A stretch of 64,000 nucleotides of DNA, from NCBI GenBank assembly GCA_045590755.1, contig JAZNRP010000033.1, forward strand, positions 44,686 through 108,685, written 5' to 3'. The DNA comes from SIG565 sp045590755. Lineage in GTDB: Bacteria > Bacillota > Clostridia > Oscillospirales > Acutalibacteraceae. A model generated the notes under the pieces. The model ran no database searches and was not told the origin of the DNA. It worked only from the letters and a program-made list of their open reading frames with translations. Below are positions 41,674 to 50,077 of this stretch, piece by piece (position 1 is the stretch's first letter; the number at the start of each line of letters is the position of its first letter). A program made the translations under genes and the position numbers.

Positions 41674-42699
41674 ATGATTGTTTTTGTGGCGCTTCTTTTT
41701 ATGCTTGCATTATATAAATGCAAACCACTGTTTAATAGTAGTTTCCATACTGGCTATGCATCTATCGGACAGTCCCGCTCAATAAACGGTATTTTCATAA
41801 TGCTTATTTTGTTAAGCCATACCTTTGCTAAAGTGACGCCCAGCGGTGTATTTGATGTAGCCTATCAACCGTTGCGAATATTTTTAGGTCAGTTTGTAGT
41901 GGTTCCGTTTCTTTTCTATTCGGGGTACGGAATTATGGAATCCTTATCAAAAAAAGCTTCTTATTTAAAAACCTTTCCAAAGAAAAGACTTTTAAAGCTG
42001 TTTATCAAATTTGCAATTATTACCGTTCTATATATTGTAATGCATCTGTGTTTGCAAAGTGATTATTCGGTTACCAATATACTCTTGTCCTTTAGTGGCA
42101 TCACATCTATCGGCAACGGTGGATGGTATATGCTTTCCACATTTTTCTTCTACATAGCCGTTATAGTTTGCTTTAATTGCTTTAAGAAAAATAGGGCTTT
42201 GGCGGTAATGGCAGTCACAGTTTGCCTTGTAGGTTTGGCAGTAGTGCAAATACTGCTTGATTTTCCAACCTACTACTATAACACTACCGTATTTTTCGCG
42301 GTAGGTATGTTTTATTCGTTACTTAAGGGTAAGTTCGACGCCCTTGTTATGAAAAATAACATTGTGTGGTGTACGGTTTTTATTTTAAGCACAGTGGGCT
42401 TCGCTTTCCTTAAAGCCCTTATAAATAAGTCTGTGCTTTTTTACCCGATATGGTGTGGGGTGGGAATGCTAATGCTTCTCTGCCTTACAATGAAGGTTAA
42501 AATACAAAACAGAGCTTTAGATTGGCTTGGTAAAAATGTCTTTTACATTTTCACTTTACAGGGAATTTCTCAAATTATTTTCACAAAATTTTTAACTAAT
42601 AATGTCTTAATTTATATTTTGGTTATAGTTGTTACAATTTTACTTACTTATCTTGCGGACCGTTTATTTAGTTTGGCGGACAAAGTAACAGACAACTAA
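41674..42699 (+). CDS. Acyltransferase family membrane protein
   Basis: A 341-residue membrane protein of the acyltransferase 3 type: SRSINGIFIMLILLSHTFAK carries the catalytic histidine after a first helix; VVPFLFYSGYGIMESL and GNGGWYMLSTFFFYIAVI follow. It starts 2 bases after the flippase stop and ends the operon before a terminator. It probably adds an acyl group to the polysaccharide. Confidence 0.82.
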   Translation: MIVFVALLFMLALYKCKPLFNSSFHTGYASIGQSRSINGIFIMLILLSHTFAKVTPSGVFDVAYQPLRIFLGQFVVVPFLFYSGYGIMESLSKKASYLKTFPKKRLLKLFIKFAIITVLYIVMHLCLQSDYSVTNILLSFSGITSIGNGGWYMLSTFFFYIAVIVCFNCFKKNRALAVMAVTVCLVGLAVVQILLDFPTYYYNTTVFFAVGMFYSLLKGKFDALVMKNNIVWCTVFILSTVGFAFLKALINKSVLFYPIWCGVGMLMLLCLTMKVKIQNRALDWLGKNVFYIFTLQGISQIIFTKFLTNNVLIYILVIVVTILLTYLADRLFSLADKVTDN

Positions 42700-42709
42700 A
42701 TCGACATAA

Positions 42710-42743
42710 AAAGTTTCTCTGAGATTTTTCAAGAGAAACTTTC
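42710..42743 (+). terminator. Terminator of the polysaccharide operon
   Basis: AAAGTTTCTCT / AGAGAAACTTT with a T-rich tail. Confidence 0.8.
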
Positions 42744-42777
42744 TTATAATGAGTTTTATTAAAAACGGGGGGATTAT

Positions 42778-43512
42778 ATGGTAGCCTTGTACAAAAAAAG
42801 TCAGATATGGTTTACTATGTGTCTTATTGCGGTGTATGTAATAGGTACGAGCGTTTCTGACTATATATCGTCGGCTTTAGGTATCGAAAAAATGGTGACC
42901 TGTTTTTTTCATATAGCTATGTCCTTTTGTATTTTTTTGTGGTTGCGTAAAAATGGGCTTTTACAAAATTACGGTTTGTGCCACTTAAATATCAAGGCGT
43001 CGAGTTATCTTTACTTTGTCCCACTCGCAGTATTGTCAACCGTTAATATCTGGTTTGGTTTTGTGGTGACAACACCACTTACAGAAAGCGTTTTTTATAT
43101 TGTCAGTATGCTTTGTGTGGGCTTTCTTGAAGAAGTAATTTTCAGGGGATTTTTGTTCCGTGCAATACTTCCGACGCGTAGCGCCATAGTAGTTTCAGGC
43201 CTTACCTTTGGAATAGGGCATATAGTCAACATTTTCAACGGCAGCGGTGCAGGAATAATAGAAACTCTTTGTCAGATTTTATATGCTACGGCATTCGGAT
43301 TTTTGTTTGTAATAATTTTTTATACAGGGGGCAGTCTGTTGCCTTGTATTATTTCGCATAGCGTAATAAATATGCTCAGTTTATTTTCAAACAATGCGGC
43401 ATTTACAGGTAAGGTTAACATAATATTGTCAATATTTATATGTGCTTTTGTATTTTTTTACTGTGCCGTTTTTAGAAAATTATTGCCGCAAAATCTAAGA
43501 AAATGGTGGTAG
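42778..43512 (+). CDS. CPBP (Abi/CAAX-like) intramembrane metalloprotease
   Basis: A 244-residue membrane protein with the CPBP signature: FLEEVIFRGFLFRA (EExxxR, near 120), LTFGIGHIVN (FxxxH, near 143) and ISHSVIN (near 200). These residues bind the zinc. Related proteins process prenylated peptides or give bacteriocin immunity. It lies between the polysaccharide and lic operons. Confidence 0.88.
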   Translation: MVALYKKSQIWFTMCLIAVYVIGTSVSDYISSALGIEKMVTCFFHIAMSFCIFLWLRKNGLLQNYGLCHLNIKASSYLYFVPLAVLSTVNIWFGFVVTTPLTESVFYIVSMLCVGFLEEVIFRGFLFRAILPTRSAIVVSGLTFGIGHIVNIFNGSGAGIIETLCQILYATAFGFLFVIIFYTGGSLLPCIISHSVINMLSLFSNNAAFTGKVNIILSIFICAFVFFYCAVFRKLLPQNLRKWW

Positions 43513-43538
43513 TTGGGATTTTGCAAAGCTAAATATAT

Positions 43539-43566
43539 TTGACTTTATATAAAAAAGTGGTATAAT
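43539..43566 (+). promoter_or_regulatory. Promoter of the lic operon
   Basis: TTGACT, 16 bases, TATAAT; 68 bases before licC. Confidence 0.8.
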
Positions 43567-43634
43567 TGTCTCATTATCAGTATTAAAAACTGATATGTAT
43601 CACCGAGCATTTCGGGGGTAAAAGGGGAAAAGAA

Positions 43635-44504
43635 ATGTATAAGGTAGATAATGCGGTTATAATGGCGGCGGGTACAGCCAGTCGTTTTGCACCTATTTCG
43701 TATGAAAGGCCCAAGGCTCTTATAGAAGTTAAGGGTGAAGTACTGATTGAAAGACAGATAAGACAGCTTCGCGAAGCGGGTATACAGGACATATATGTAG
43801 TTGTAGGCTATAAGGGCGAAATGTTTTATTATCTCGAAGAAAAATTAGGGGTGCATATAGTGGAAAACCCCGATTATAATAAAAGGAATAATAATTCAAG
43901 CATTTATGCTGTAAGAAATATTTTAGGCAATACATATATATGCTCATCGGACAACTATTTTTCTAAAAACCCGTTTGAAAGCGAGGTTTCTGACTGCTAC
44001 TATGCGGCAGTCTATTCCGACGGCGAAACAAAAGAATGGTGTATGGAATACGATGAGAAGGGTATTATCACCAATGTGACAATAGGCGGAAGTAATGCGT
44101 GGTATATGCTCGGTCATACATTCTGGAGCAAGGAATTTAGCAGTAAATTTTTAGAAATTCTTTTAAATGAGTATGAAAAACCCGAAACCACCGATTTGCT
44201 GTGGGAAAGCATATATATAAATCATATAAATGAACTCAGTATGAAAATACGCAAGTATTCAGATGATGTTATATTTGAATTTGATACGCTTGATGAACTA
44301 AGAGAATTTGATTGTACCTATGTGTCCGATACACACTCTGATATATTAAAGGCGGTTTCAAAAGAGCTTTCTTGCAAGGAAGCGGATATTACCGCGGTCA
44401 TAGCGTATAAGGATGATACCAACGAAGCGGCAGGCTTCACTTTTGAGTGCTGCGGCAAAAAATATAAATATTCTTATAAGGAAAAGGCTATAAGGGGATG
44501 TTAA
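43635..44504 (+). CDS. licC: CTP:phosphocholine cytidylyltransferase (LicC-like)
   Basis: A 289-residue nucleotidyltransferase. AVIMAAGTASRFAPISYERP then KALIEVKGEVLIERQI is the nucleotide-binding start, and ICSSDNYF near 96 is the metal site. LicC makes CDP-choline from phosphocholine and CTP. The first ~220 residues match LicC; about 70 extra C-terminal residues (from about 235) form a small added domain. It starts a three-gene operon with licA and licB. Confidence 0.85.
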   Translation: MYKVDNAVIMAAGTASRFAPISYERPKALIEVKGEVLIERQIRQLREAGIQDIYVVVGYKGEMFYYLEEKLGVHIVENPDYNKRNNNSSIYAVRNILGNTYICSSDNYFSKNPFESEVSDCYYAAVYSDGETKEWCMEYDEKGIITNVTIGGSNAWYMLGHTFWSKEFSSKFLEILLNEYEKPETTDLLWESIYINHINELSMKIRKYSDDVIFEFDTLDELREFDCTYVSDTHSDILKAVSKELSCKEADITAVIAYKDDTNEAAGFTFECCGKKYKYSYKEKAIRGC

Positions 44505-44505
44505 A

Positions 44506-45405
44506 ATGGCAAAAGAAATTTTGGTAGAAGATATTTCTAAGGTAAAGGAACTTCTTCTGAAGGTGTTGGGAAACGGCGAGTATGCCGAAATTTCCCGTAT
44601 GGGCGGTCTTACAAACCATACCTATAAGGTTGTAATGCCTGACGGTGCGGAATATGTAGTTCGCATCCCCGGCGAAGGTACAGAAGAACTCATAGTGCGT
44701 TCTGACGAAAAGAAAAGCACTTCTCTTGCGTGCGAGCTTGGCGTAGATGCTGAAATGCTTTACTTCGGTGACGACGGCTCAAAGGTAACAAAGTATATAC
44801 CGGATGCCGTTACAATGTCACAGGAACTTCTGCATGAACCGCATCATATCGAGCAGGTTGCCGAAATCTTCAAAAAGATGCATAACTGCGGTGTCGATAC
44901 GGGTGTTCCGTTTGAAGTCTTTGAGATGGCGGAAGGCTATGAAAAAATCATTCTTGATAAAAATGTTCCTATGTTCAGTGACTATGCCGAGAAAAAGGCA
45001 GAAATTATGAAGATAAAGAACGAAATTGATAATTCGGTTGATATAAAGAAGGTTCCTTGTCATAACGATTCTCTTTGTGAAAACTGGGTAGAAGGCAACG
45101 GCAGAATGTATCTTATTGACTGGGAATATGCAGGTATGAACGATGGAATGTGGGATTTAGCCGATGTATCCATTGAAGCTGTGTTTGATGAAGAATGCGA
45201 TATGTATTTATTAAATGCATATTTAGGTCATGAGCCGAGCGCTATCGATAAAAAGCATTTCTTAGCCAATAAGATTTATGTTGACTATCTGTGGACCTTG
45301 TGGGCGAAGGCCAGAGTTCCGTATGATGGACAACCTATGGAAGATTGGGCACAGGAAAGATACGCAAGACTCAAGGGCTTCCTTGACGAATACAAAAAAA
45401 TATAA
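44506..45405 (+). CDS. licA: Choline kinase (LicA-like)
   Basis: A 299-residue kinase-like phosphotransferase. SRMGGLTNHTYKVVM and EYVVRIPGEGTE form the ATP lobe; VPCHNDSLCENWV (near 184) is the Brenner catalytic motif with D and N, and LIDWEYAGMND is the metal-binding counterpart of DFG. It phosphorylates choline for LicC. Starts 1 base after licC. Confidence 0.9.
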   Translation: MAKEILVEDISKVKELLLKVLGNGEYAEISRMGGLTNHTYKVVMPDGAEYVVRIPGEGTEELIVRSDEKKSTSLACELGVDAEMLYFGDDGSKVTKYIPDAVTMSQELLHEPHHIEQVAEIFKKMHNCGVDTGVPFEVFEMAEGYEKIILDKNVPMFSDYAEKKAEIMKIKNEIDNSVDIKKVPCHNDSLCENWVEGNGRMYLIDWEYAGMNDGMWDLADVSIEAVFDEECDMYLLNAYLGHEPSAIDKKHFLANKIYVDYLWTLWAKARVPYDGQPMEDWAQERYARLKGFLDEYKKI

Positions 45406-45425
45406 AATTTTAGGGGGAAATTAAT

Positions 45426-46370
45426 ATGTTTGCAGGTATTATTGCAGGTATTACTTGGGCGGTAGCAACCGTTGTTTTGGGTATAGCTTTAGGTATGACA
45501 CCGTTTTTGTCAACCGAACAGGCTATTTTCTTGGCACCGTTTGTAAGTACATTTTTACACGATGCGTGTTCGGCTATCTGGTCATGCATCTATAACGGCG
45601 CAAAGGGTAATCTTAAAAATGTGTGGAAGGCATTCCGCACAAAAAGCGGTAAGTATGTAGTTTTAGCCGCTGTAATCGGCGGACCTATCGGTATGACAGG
45701 TTATGTAATGGCGGTAAATTATATGGGCGCATCTATCGGTGCCGTTGCAAGTGCGGTATTTCCCGCTATCGGCTCTATTTTAGCCTACATATTCTTAAAA
45801 GAAAAAATGAAATGGTATCAGTGGGTTTTCCTTCTCTTCACACTTGTCGGCGTGTACGGACTCAGCTACTCACCCGAGCTTAATATTCAGAATTTCTGGT
45901 TGGGTATACTTGGCGCCGCAATGTGCGCTTTCGGTTGGGGTATTGAAGCAGTAATCCTTGCTAAATGCCTTACCGACCCCGAAGTTACCGATGAATACGC
46001 TTTGCAAATCAGACAGACAACTTCAGCCCTTGTTTACGGTATAATTCTTTTACCCGTTTTAAAGGGTTGGGGCTTCACCGCAGAACTGTTCACCGCCGGT
46101 ACAGGTTGGCTTTTACCGACCATAGCTATCGCAGGCTTGTTCGCAACAGTTTCTTATCTGTTCTACTATAAGGCAATTTCACAAATCGGTGCATCTAAAT
46201 CAATGGCGCTCAATGTTACATATTGCGCATGGGCAATAGTGTTCACCGTTATTATACTTAGAGATTTTTCAGTTCTGTCTCCGCTTACAATCGGTTGTGC
46301 AGTAGTTGTTCTCGTATGCGGTATCTTTGCCGCCGCCGATTTTAAGGAAATCTTCAAGAAAGACAAATAA
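45426..46370 (+). CDS. licB: Choline permease LicB-like (EamA/DMT transporter)
   Basis: A 314-residue membrane protein with ten helices in two EamA halves. It contains GGPIGMTGYVMAVNYMGASI and LGAAMCAFGWGIEAVILAKC. As the third gene after licC and licA it fits LicB, the choline uptake transporter. SD TAGGGGG before the ATG. Confidence 0.86.
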   Translation: MFAGIIAGITWAVATVVLGIALGMTPFLSTEQAIFLAPFVSTFLHDACSAIWSCIYNGAKGNLKNVWKAFRTKSGKYVVLAAVIGGPIGMTGYVMAVNYMGASIGAVASAVFPAIGSILAYIFLKEKMKWYQWVFLLFTLVGVYGLSYSPELNIQNFWLGILGAAMCAFGWGIEAVILAKCLTDPEVTDEYALQIRQTTSALVYGIILLPVLKGWGFTAELFTAGTGWLLPTIAIAGLFATVSYLFYYKAISQIGASKSMALNVTYCAWAIVFTVIILRDFSVLSPLTIGCAVVVLVCGIFAAADFKEIFKKDK

Positions 46371-46382
46371 AAAACCTATATT

Positions 46383-46420
46383 AACCCCCCTGAGACGATT
46401 TGCTTCGCCTTAGGGGGGTT
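46383..46420 (+). terminator. Terminator of the lic operon
   Basis: AACCCCCCT(GAG) / (T)AGGGGGGTT hairpin directly after licB. Confidence 0.85.
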
Positions 46421-46451
46421 GTAGTTAACAACCTATCGGTAAATTCAAAAG

Positions 46452-46477
46452 TTACAATATTGTAGTAAATATTGTAA
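46452..46477. promoter_or_regulatory. Palindrome overlapping a candidate promoter of the choline-binding protein
   Basis: TTACAATATT and AATATTGTAA, a perfect 10-base inverted repeat with a 6-base spacer. TTACAA (46452) and TAAAAT (46475) are 17 bases apart and could serve as -35 and -10, so a regulator bound here would cover the promoter. Downstream, 46513-46545 and 46570-46590 hold two further hairpins in the leader; I do not recognise a riboswitch. Confidence 0.5.
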
Positions 46478-46610
46478 AATTAACGGTTTTATGGTAAACT
46501 TTGATTACCAAAATTATGTAAAGTGGTTTTGGTAATAGCTATCGGGGATTTTGCGTTTCTTTTGCGGCTGCTTCGGTAGCCGCATTTTATGTTTTTAGGA
46601 GGAACAAGAT

Positions 46611-48680
46611 TTGAAAAAGGTTTTATCAGTTGCTTTAGCTTTGTTGATGTGCTTTTTGACATTCAGCACTGTCGGCTTAACAGCCAACGCTGCAGTTGTT
46701 ACCATCGATACAATATCAGTAGGTGATACCTGGCACGGAAGCTGGACAACACAGGAAGAAAGCAAAGTAGTTAGGCTTAATATTGAAGAAACCGGGTTTT
46801 ATAAATTCAATATTACAGACAATAAACAAACACTAAACTGTGTTATGGTTGCGGAAATTGAGGACATTACAGCGGAGGAATCTGTTCTTTCTACCATTTG
46901 CGTAAATTTCGACGGTGAAGGCAATTATATAATTCCTATCAGTTATACAACCGAAAGTGTTTATTTGGCAGCCGGCCATCAGTATGAGTTTAGATGCGGC
47001 TATGTGGATGTTGCAAGTGAAGCTTTAGTTGCGGGAGATGTTTCTGTTTCGTTTTTAAAATCTGATGCAGATGATATATATACAATACCCAATTGTTCGG
47101 TAACAAGTAGTAATTTAATGCTACAGTTCACCGATTTTGATGATAAGGCATGGTTAAAATTCACTTCATCTTCGGTAGGGGACTATAGCCTTAATTTTTC
47201 ATCGTATATGAGTGCGTTTGTTTCGGTATACGATGCTGAAACCGGCGAAGAACTGTATGAAAAAGATACAGAATATTTGGTTACACATACTGAAGAGTGG
47301 TACAACAGAAATAAAATTGTATTTAATTTAGAAGCAAATAAAGAGTATTATATTCTTGTTGATTGGTATGATGATTATATAACTACCACAAAACTGTCAA
47401 TGACCAAGAATGCAAAAACGCTTAAAAGCGTTGCTGCTAATAGTTGCTTTTATACTGTAACACCCTTATGGTATGCAGAAGAAATAGATGAGACCTGTTT
47501 TAATTTCAAGGTAACATATACCGATAACACTACACAAATATTTGATGATTATGAGGCATTGTGCATAGCAGGTTATGACAAACCGTTTGTTTACTATGCA
47601 GGTGATACTTTTGATGTTGACGGCAAAACTTATCTTGATGGCGGTAATCAACCAATTAGTACACTATATGCGGAAAAAACAACAACATCATATATTTATA
47701 TTAAAACATTGGTAGAGTATTGTGCACATTTAATGCCAAAAGGGGAAGATGATATTTGTACAATAAACTACGAAGGTAGCGAATCCCAAGCATATTTTTG
47801 GCATATTAGGGTAGATGAGACGGGTTATTATGGTGTATGGCGATATAATTCCGACGATTTTGACACGAACTTTTTGTATTACAACTGGGCTTTAATTGAT
47901 GAAAACAATAATGTTTTAGATATTGAAGACGCCAGATTTGTTCTGCAAGCGGGTAAAGATTATGTCCTTAGATTTGAATATCAATACCACCCGTCATATT
48001 CATGGAACGATATAGAATTCTGGTTAGAAAAAGATGATAGTATGACTCTCCGCAAAGGTTGGGTAAAATTAAGCGGTAAGTGGTACTTCTACGAAAACGG
48101 CGTGAAGGTTAAAAACTCCTGGCGTAAGGACTCAAAGGGTTGGGTACGCTTAGGTGAAGACGGTGCAATGCTAACTAACAAATGGTGTACCGATTCAAAG
48201 GGTTGGTGCTATGTAGGTGCTGACGGCTATGCCGTAACTAACTGCTGGAAAAAAGACTCATACGGTTGGATTTGGCTTGATTCCGAAGGCTCAATGACCA
48301 AGAATAAGTGGCTAAAAGACGGCGGCAAGTGGTATTTCTTGGATTCTAACGGTTATATGGTAACAAACTCCTGGCGAAAGGACTCTAAGGGTTGGGTACG
48401 CTTAGGACCTGATGGTGCAATGCTGACAAACAAATGGTGTACCGATTCAAAGGGTTGGTGCTATGTGGGTGCCGACGGCTATGCTGTTACTAACTGCTGG
48501 AAAAAAGACTCTATAGGTTGGATTTGGCTTGATAAAGAAGGCTCAATGACCAAGAGTCAGTGGCTATATAACGGCGGCAAGTGGTACTATCTTGACGCTG
48601 ACGGCTATATGGTAACAGGCAGACAGACAATCGGCGGTAAGGTTTATAACTTTAATTCAAGCGGCGTCTGGATTTCATAA
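46611..48680 (+). CDS. Secreted choline-binding surface protein
   Basis: A 689-residue exported protein starting at TTG behind AGGAGG. The signal peptide MKKVLSVALALLMCFLTFST ends near ANA at ~27. Residues ~28-480 are beta-rich domains of unknown function. Residues ~482-689 are choline-binding repeats (CW_binding_1 pattern: W-x-x-x-x-G-K/G-W-Y/V with GADGYAVTN, DGAMLTNKW, SNGYMVTNSW). About 84 residues of this part are tandemly duplicated (252-base unit at 48114 and 48366). The protein lies directly after the lic operon, so it probably attaches non-covalently to the phosphocholine made by those genes. Confidence 0.88.
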   Translation: MKKVLSVALALLMCFLTFSTVGLTANAAVVTIDTISVGDTWHGSWTTQEESKVVRLNIEETGFYKFNITDNKQTLNCVMVAEIEDITAEESVLSTICVNFDGEGNYIIPISYTTESVYLAAGHQYEFRCGYVDVASEALVAGDVSVSFLKSDADDIYTIPNCSVTSSNLMLQFTDFDDKAWLKFTSSSVGDYSLNFSSYMSAFVSVYDAETGEELYEKDTEYLVTHTEEWYNRNKIVFNLEANKEYYILVDWYDDYITTTKLSMTKNAKTLKSVAANSCFYTVTPLWYAEEIDETCFNFKVTYTDNTTQIFDDYEALCIAGYDKPFVYYAGDTFDVDGKTYLDGGNQPISTLYAEKTTTSYIYIKTLVEYCAHLMPKGEDDICTINYEGSESQAYFWHIRVDETGYYGVWRYNSDDFDTNFLYYNWALIDENNNVLDIEDARFVLQAGKDYVLRFEYQYHPSYSWNDIEFWLEKDDSMTLRKGWVKLSGKWYFYENGVKVKNSWRKDSKGWVRLGEDGAMLTNKWCTDSKGWCYVGADGYAVTNCWKKDSYGWIWLDSEGSMTKNKWLKDGGKWYFLDSNGYMVTNSWRKDSKGWVRLGPDGAMLTNKWCTDSKGWCYVGADGYAVTNCWKKDSIGWIWLDKEGSMTKSQWLYNGGKWYYLDADGYMVTGRQTIGGKVYNFNSSGVWIS
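48114..48617 (+). repeat. Tandem duplication in choline-binding domain (252-base unit)
   Basis: Two in-frame copies starting at 48114 and 48366 with AACTCCTGGCG and closely matching sequence for the full unit, each coding four choline-binding repeats. Confidence 0.85.
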
Positions 48681-48685
48681 ATAAC

Positions 48686-48713
48686 AAAAAGCGGTAGGAA
48701 ACTACCGCTTTTT
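48686..48713 (+). terminator. Terminator of the choline-binding protein gene
   Basis: AAAAAGCGGTAG / CTACCGCTTTTT around GAAA. Confidence 0.88.
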
Positions 48714-48749
48714 ATAATTCGTTTTATTTTAATAAATCCCCAAGCCGCC

Positions 48750-48778
48750 TTGATTTTTCGGGGTAAGTATGGTATTAT
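48750..48778 (+). promoter_or_regulatory. Promoter of the glycerophosphotransferase operon
   Basis: TTGATT, 17 bases, TATTAT; about 60 bases before the start codon. Confidence 0.65.
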
Positions 48779-48841
48779 AAAATTTGTTATTATTGGTCGA
48801 AAAACATATTTAATTTTAATTGGTTTTAAGGGGAGAAAAAT

Positions 48842-50077
48842 ATGAAATTATATATAGACCCGGGAACAGGTAGTATGCTTTTTACAATACTCATCGGAGT
48901 ATTGGGCGCGGCATTCTATTCCTTGCGTATGATGTTTATAAAACTAAGATATAAAATAGGCGGCGGTAAGGTTGATGCCGCTGTTAAAAAGACACCGTTT
49001 GTAATTTTCTCTGATGATAAAAGATACTGGAAGGTTTTTGAGCCTATTTGTCGAGAAATGGACAAGCGCGGCTTGGAAGTAGTATATCTTACAGGCTCAG
49101 AAGATGACCCTGCACTTAGCACTGATATTAAAGGCGTTAAAGCGGAATGTATAGGGAAAGAAAACAAGTCGTTTACAAGGCTTAATTTTCTCAATGCGTC
49201 GATTGTTCTGTCCACCACACCGGGACTTGATGTTTATCAGTGGAAGCGTTCTAAGGAAGTTGACTGCTATGTACATATTCCCCATGCGGCCAGTGAAATT
49301 ACACTTTACAGAATGTTCGGAATAGATTATTATGACTCGATTTTACTTTCGGGGCAGTATCAGGCAGACGATATAAGAAATCTTGAAAAAATAAGAGAGC
49401 TCAAGAAAAAAGAGCTTGTTAAAGTTGGCATTCCCTATATGGATGAAATGGCAAAAAGACTAAGCGCTTCGGGTCCTGCGCCCGAGCATCCGCGTACTGT
49501 TCTTTTAGCACCGTCGTGGGGTAAGAGCGCACTTTTCAGTGTATATGGCTCACGAATTCTTGATGTACTGCTTAAAACGGGCTATCATGTAATTGTGCGT
49601 CCGCATCCGCAGTCCTTTACATCTGAAAAAGAATTGTTTGATAAGCTGATGAAGGATTATCCCGAATCTGAACAGCTTGAGTGGAACAGAGATACCGACA
49701 ACTTCGAAGTACTCAGACGCTCTGATATTTTGATTTCAGATTTTTCTGGTGTTATTTTCGATTTCACATTAATTTACGATAAACCCGTAATTTATACCGA
49801 CCCACAGTTTGATGTAAGTCTTTATGATGCTTGGTGGCTTGATACACCGCTTTGGACTACAGGCGCATTGCCGAGATTGGGCGCAGAGCTTACAGATGAA
49901 AATCTTGAAAATCTCAAGGAGCTCATTGATACCTGTATTGATGACCCGAAATACAGTGAAGGTCGTAATCAGGTAAAGGCAGAAACCTGGGAGCATTTTG
50001 GAGAAGGAGCAGTACGGACTGTTGACTTCCTTGTTAAAAAATATGAAGAACTGACCGCGGAAGGAGTTGCAGAATAA
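48842..50077 (+). CDS. CDP-glycerol glycerophosphotransferase-like protein
   Basis: A 411-residue protein with an N-terminal membrane helix (about 10-30) and a TagB/TagF-type GT-B domain: IPHAASEITLYRMF near 150, TVLLAPSWGKSALFSVYG near 220, VIVRPHPQSF near 253 and the donor region ISDFSGVIFDFTLIYDKP near 301-318. Such enzymes add glycerol phosphate to a teichoic-type polymer. It ends one base into the start of the YidC/phosphatase fusion gene, implying joint function. Confidence 0.85.
   Translation: MKLYIDPGTGSMLFTILIGVLGAAFYSLRMMFIKLRYKIGGGKVDAAVKKTPFVIFSDDKRYWKVFEPICREMDKRGLEVVYLTGSEDDPALSTDIKGVKAECIGKENKSFTRLNFLNASIVLSTTPGLDVYQWKRSKEVDCYVHIPHAASEITLYRMFGIDYYDSILLSGQYQADDIRNLEKIRELKKKELVKVGIPYMDEMAKRLSASGPAPEHPRTVLLAPSWGKSALFSVYGSRILDVLLKTGYHVIVRPHPQSFTSEKELFDKLMKDYPESEQLEWNRDTDNFEVLRRSDILISDFSGVIFDFTLIYDKPVIYTDPQFDVSLYDAWWLDTPLWTTGALPRLGAELTDENLENLKELIDTCIDDPKYSEGRNQVKAETWEHFGEGAVRTVDFLVKKYEELTAEGVAE

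Noticed and set aside
46480..46600. Riboswitch in the leader of the choline-binding protein gene
   Set aside because: I compared the leader with the cyclic-di-GMP pattern and others I know; there are hairpins but no conserved core, so only a leader structure is reported.
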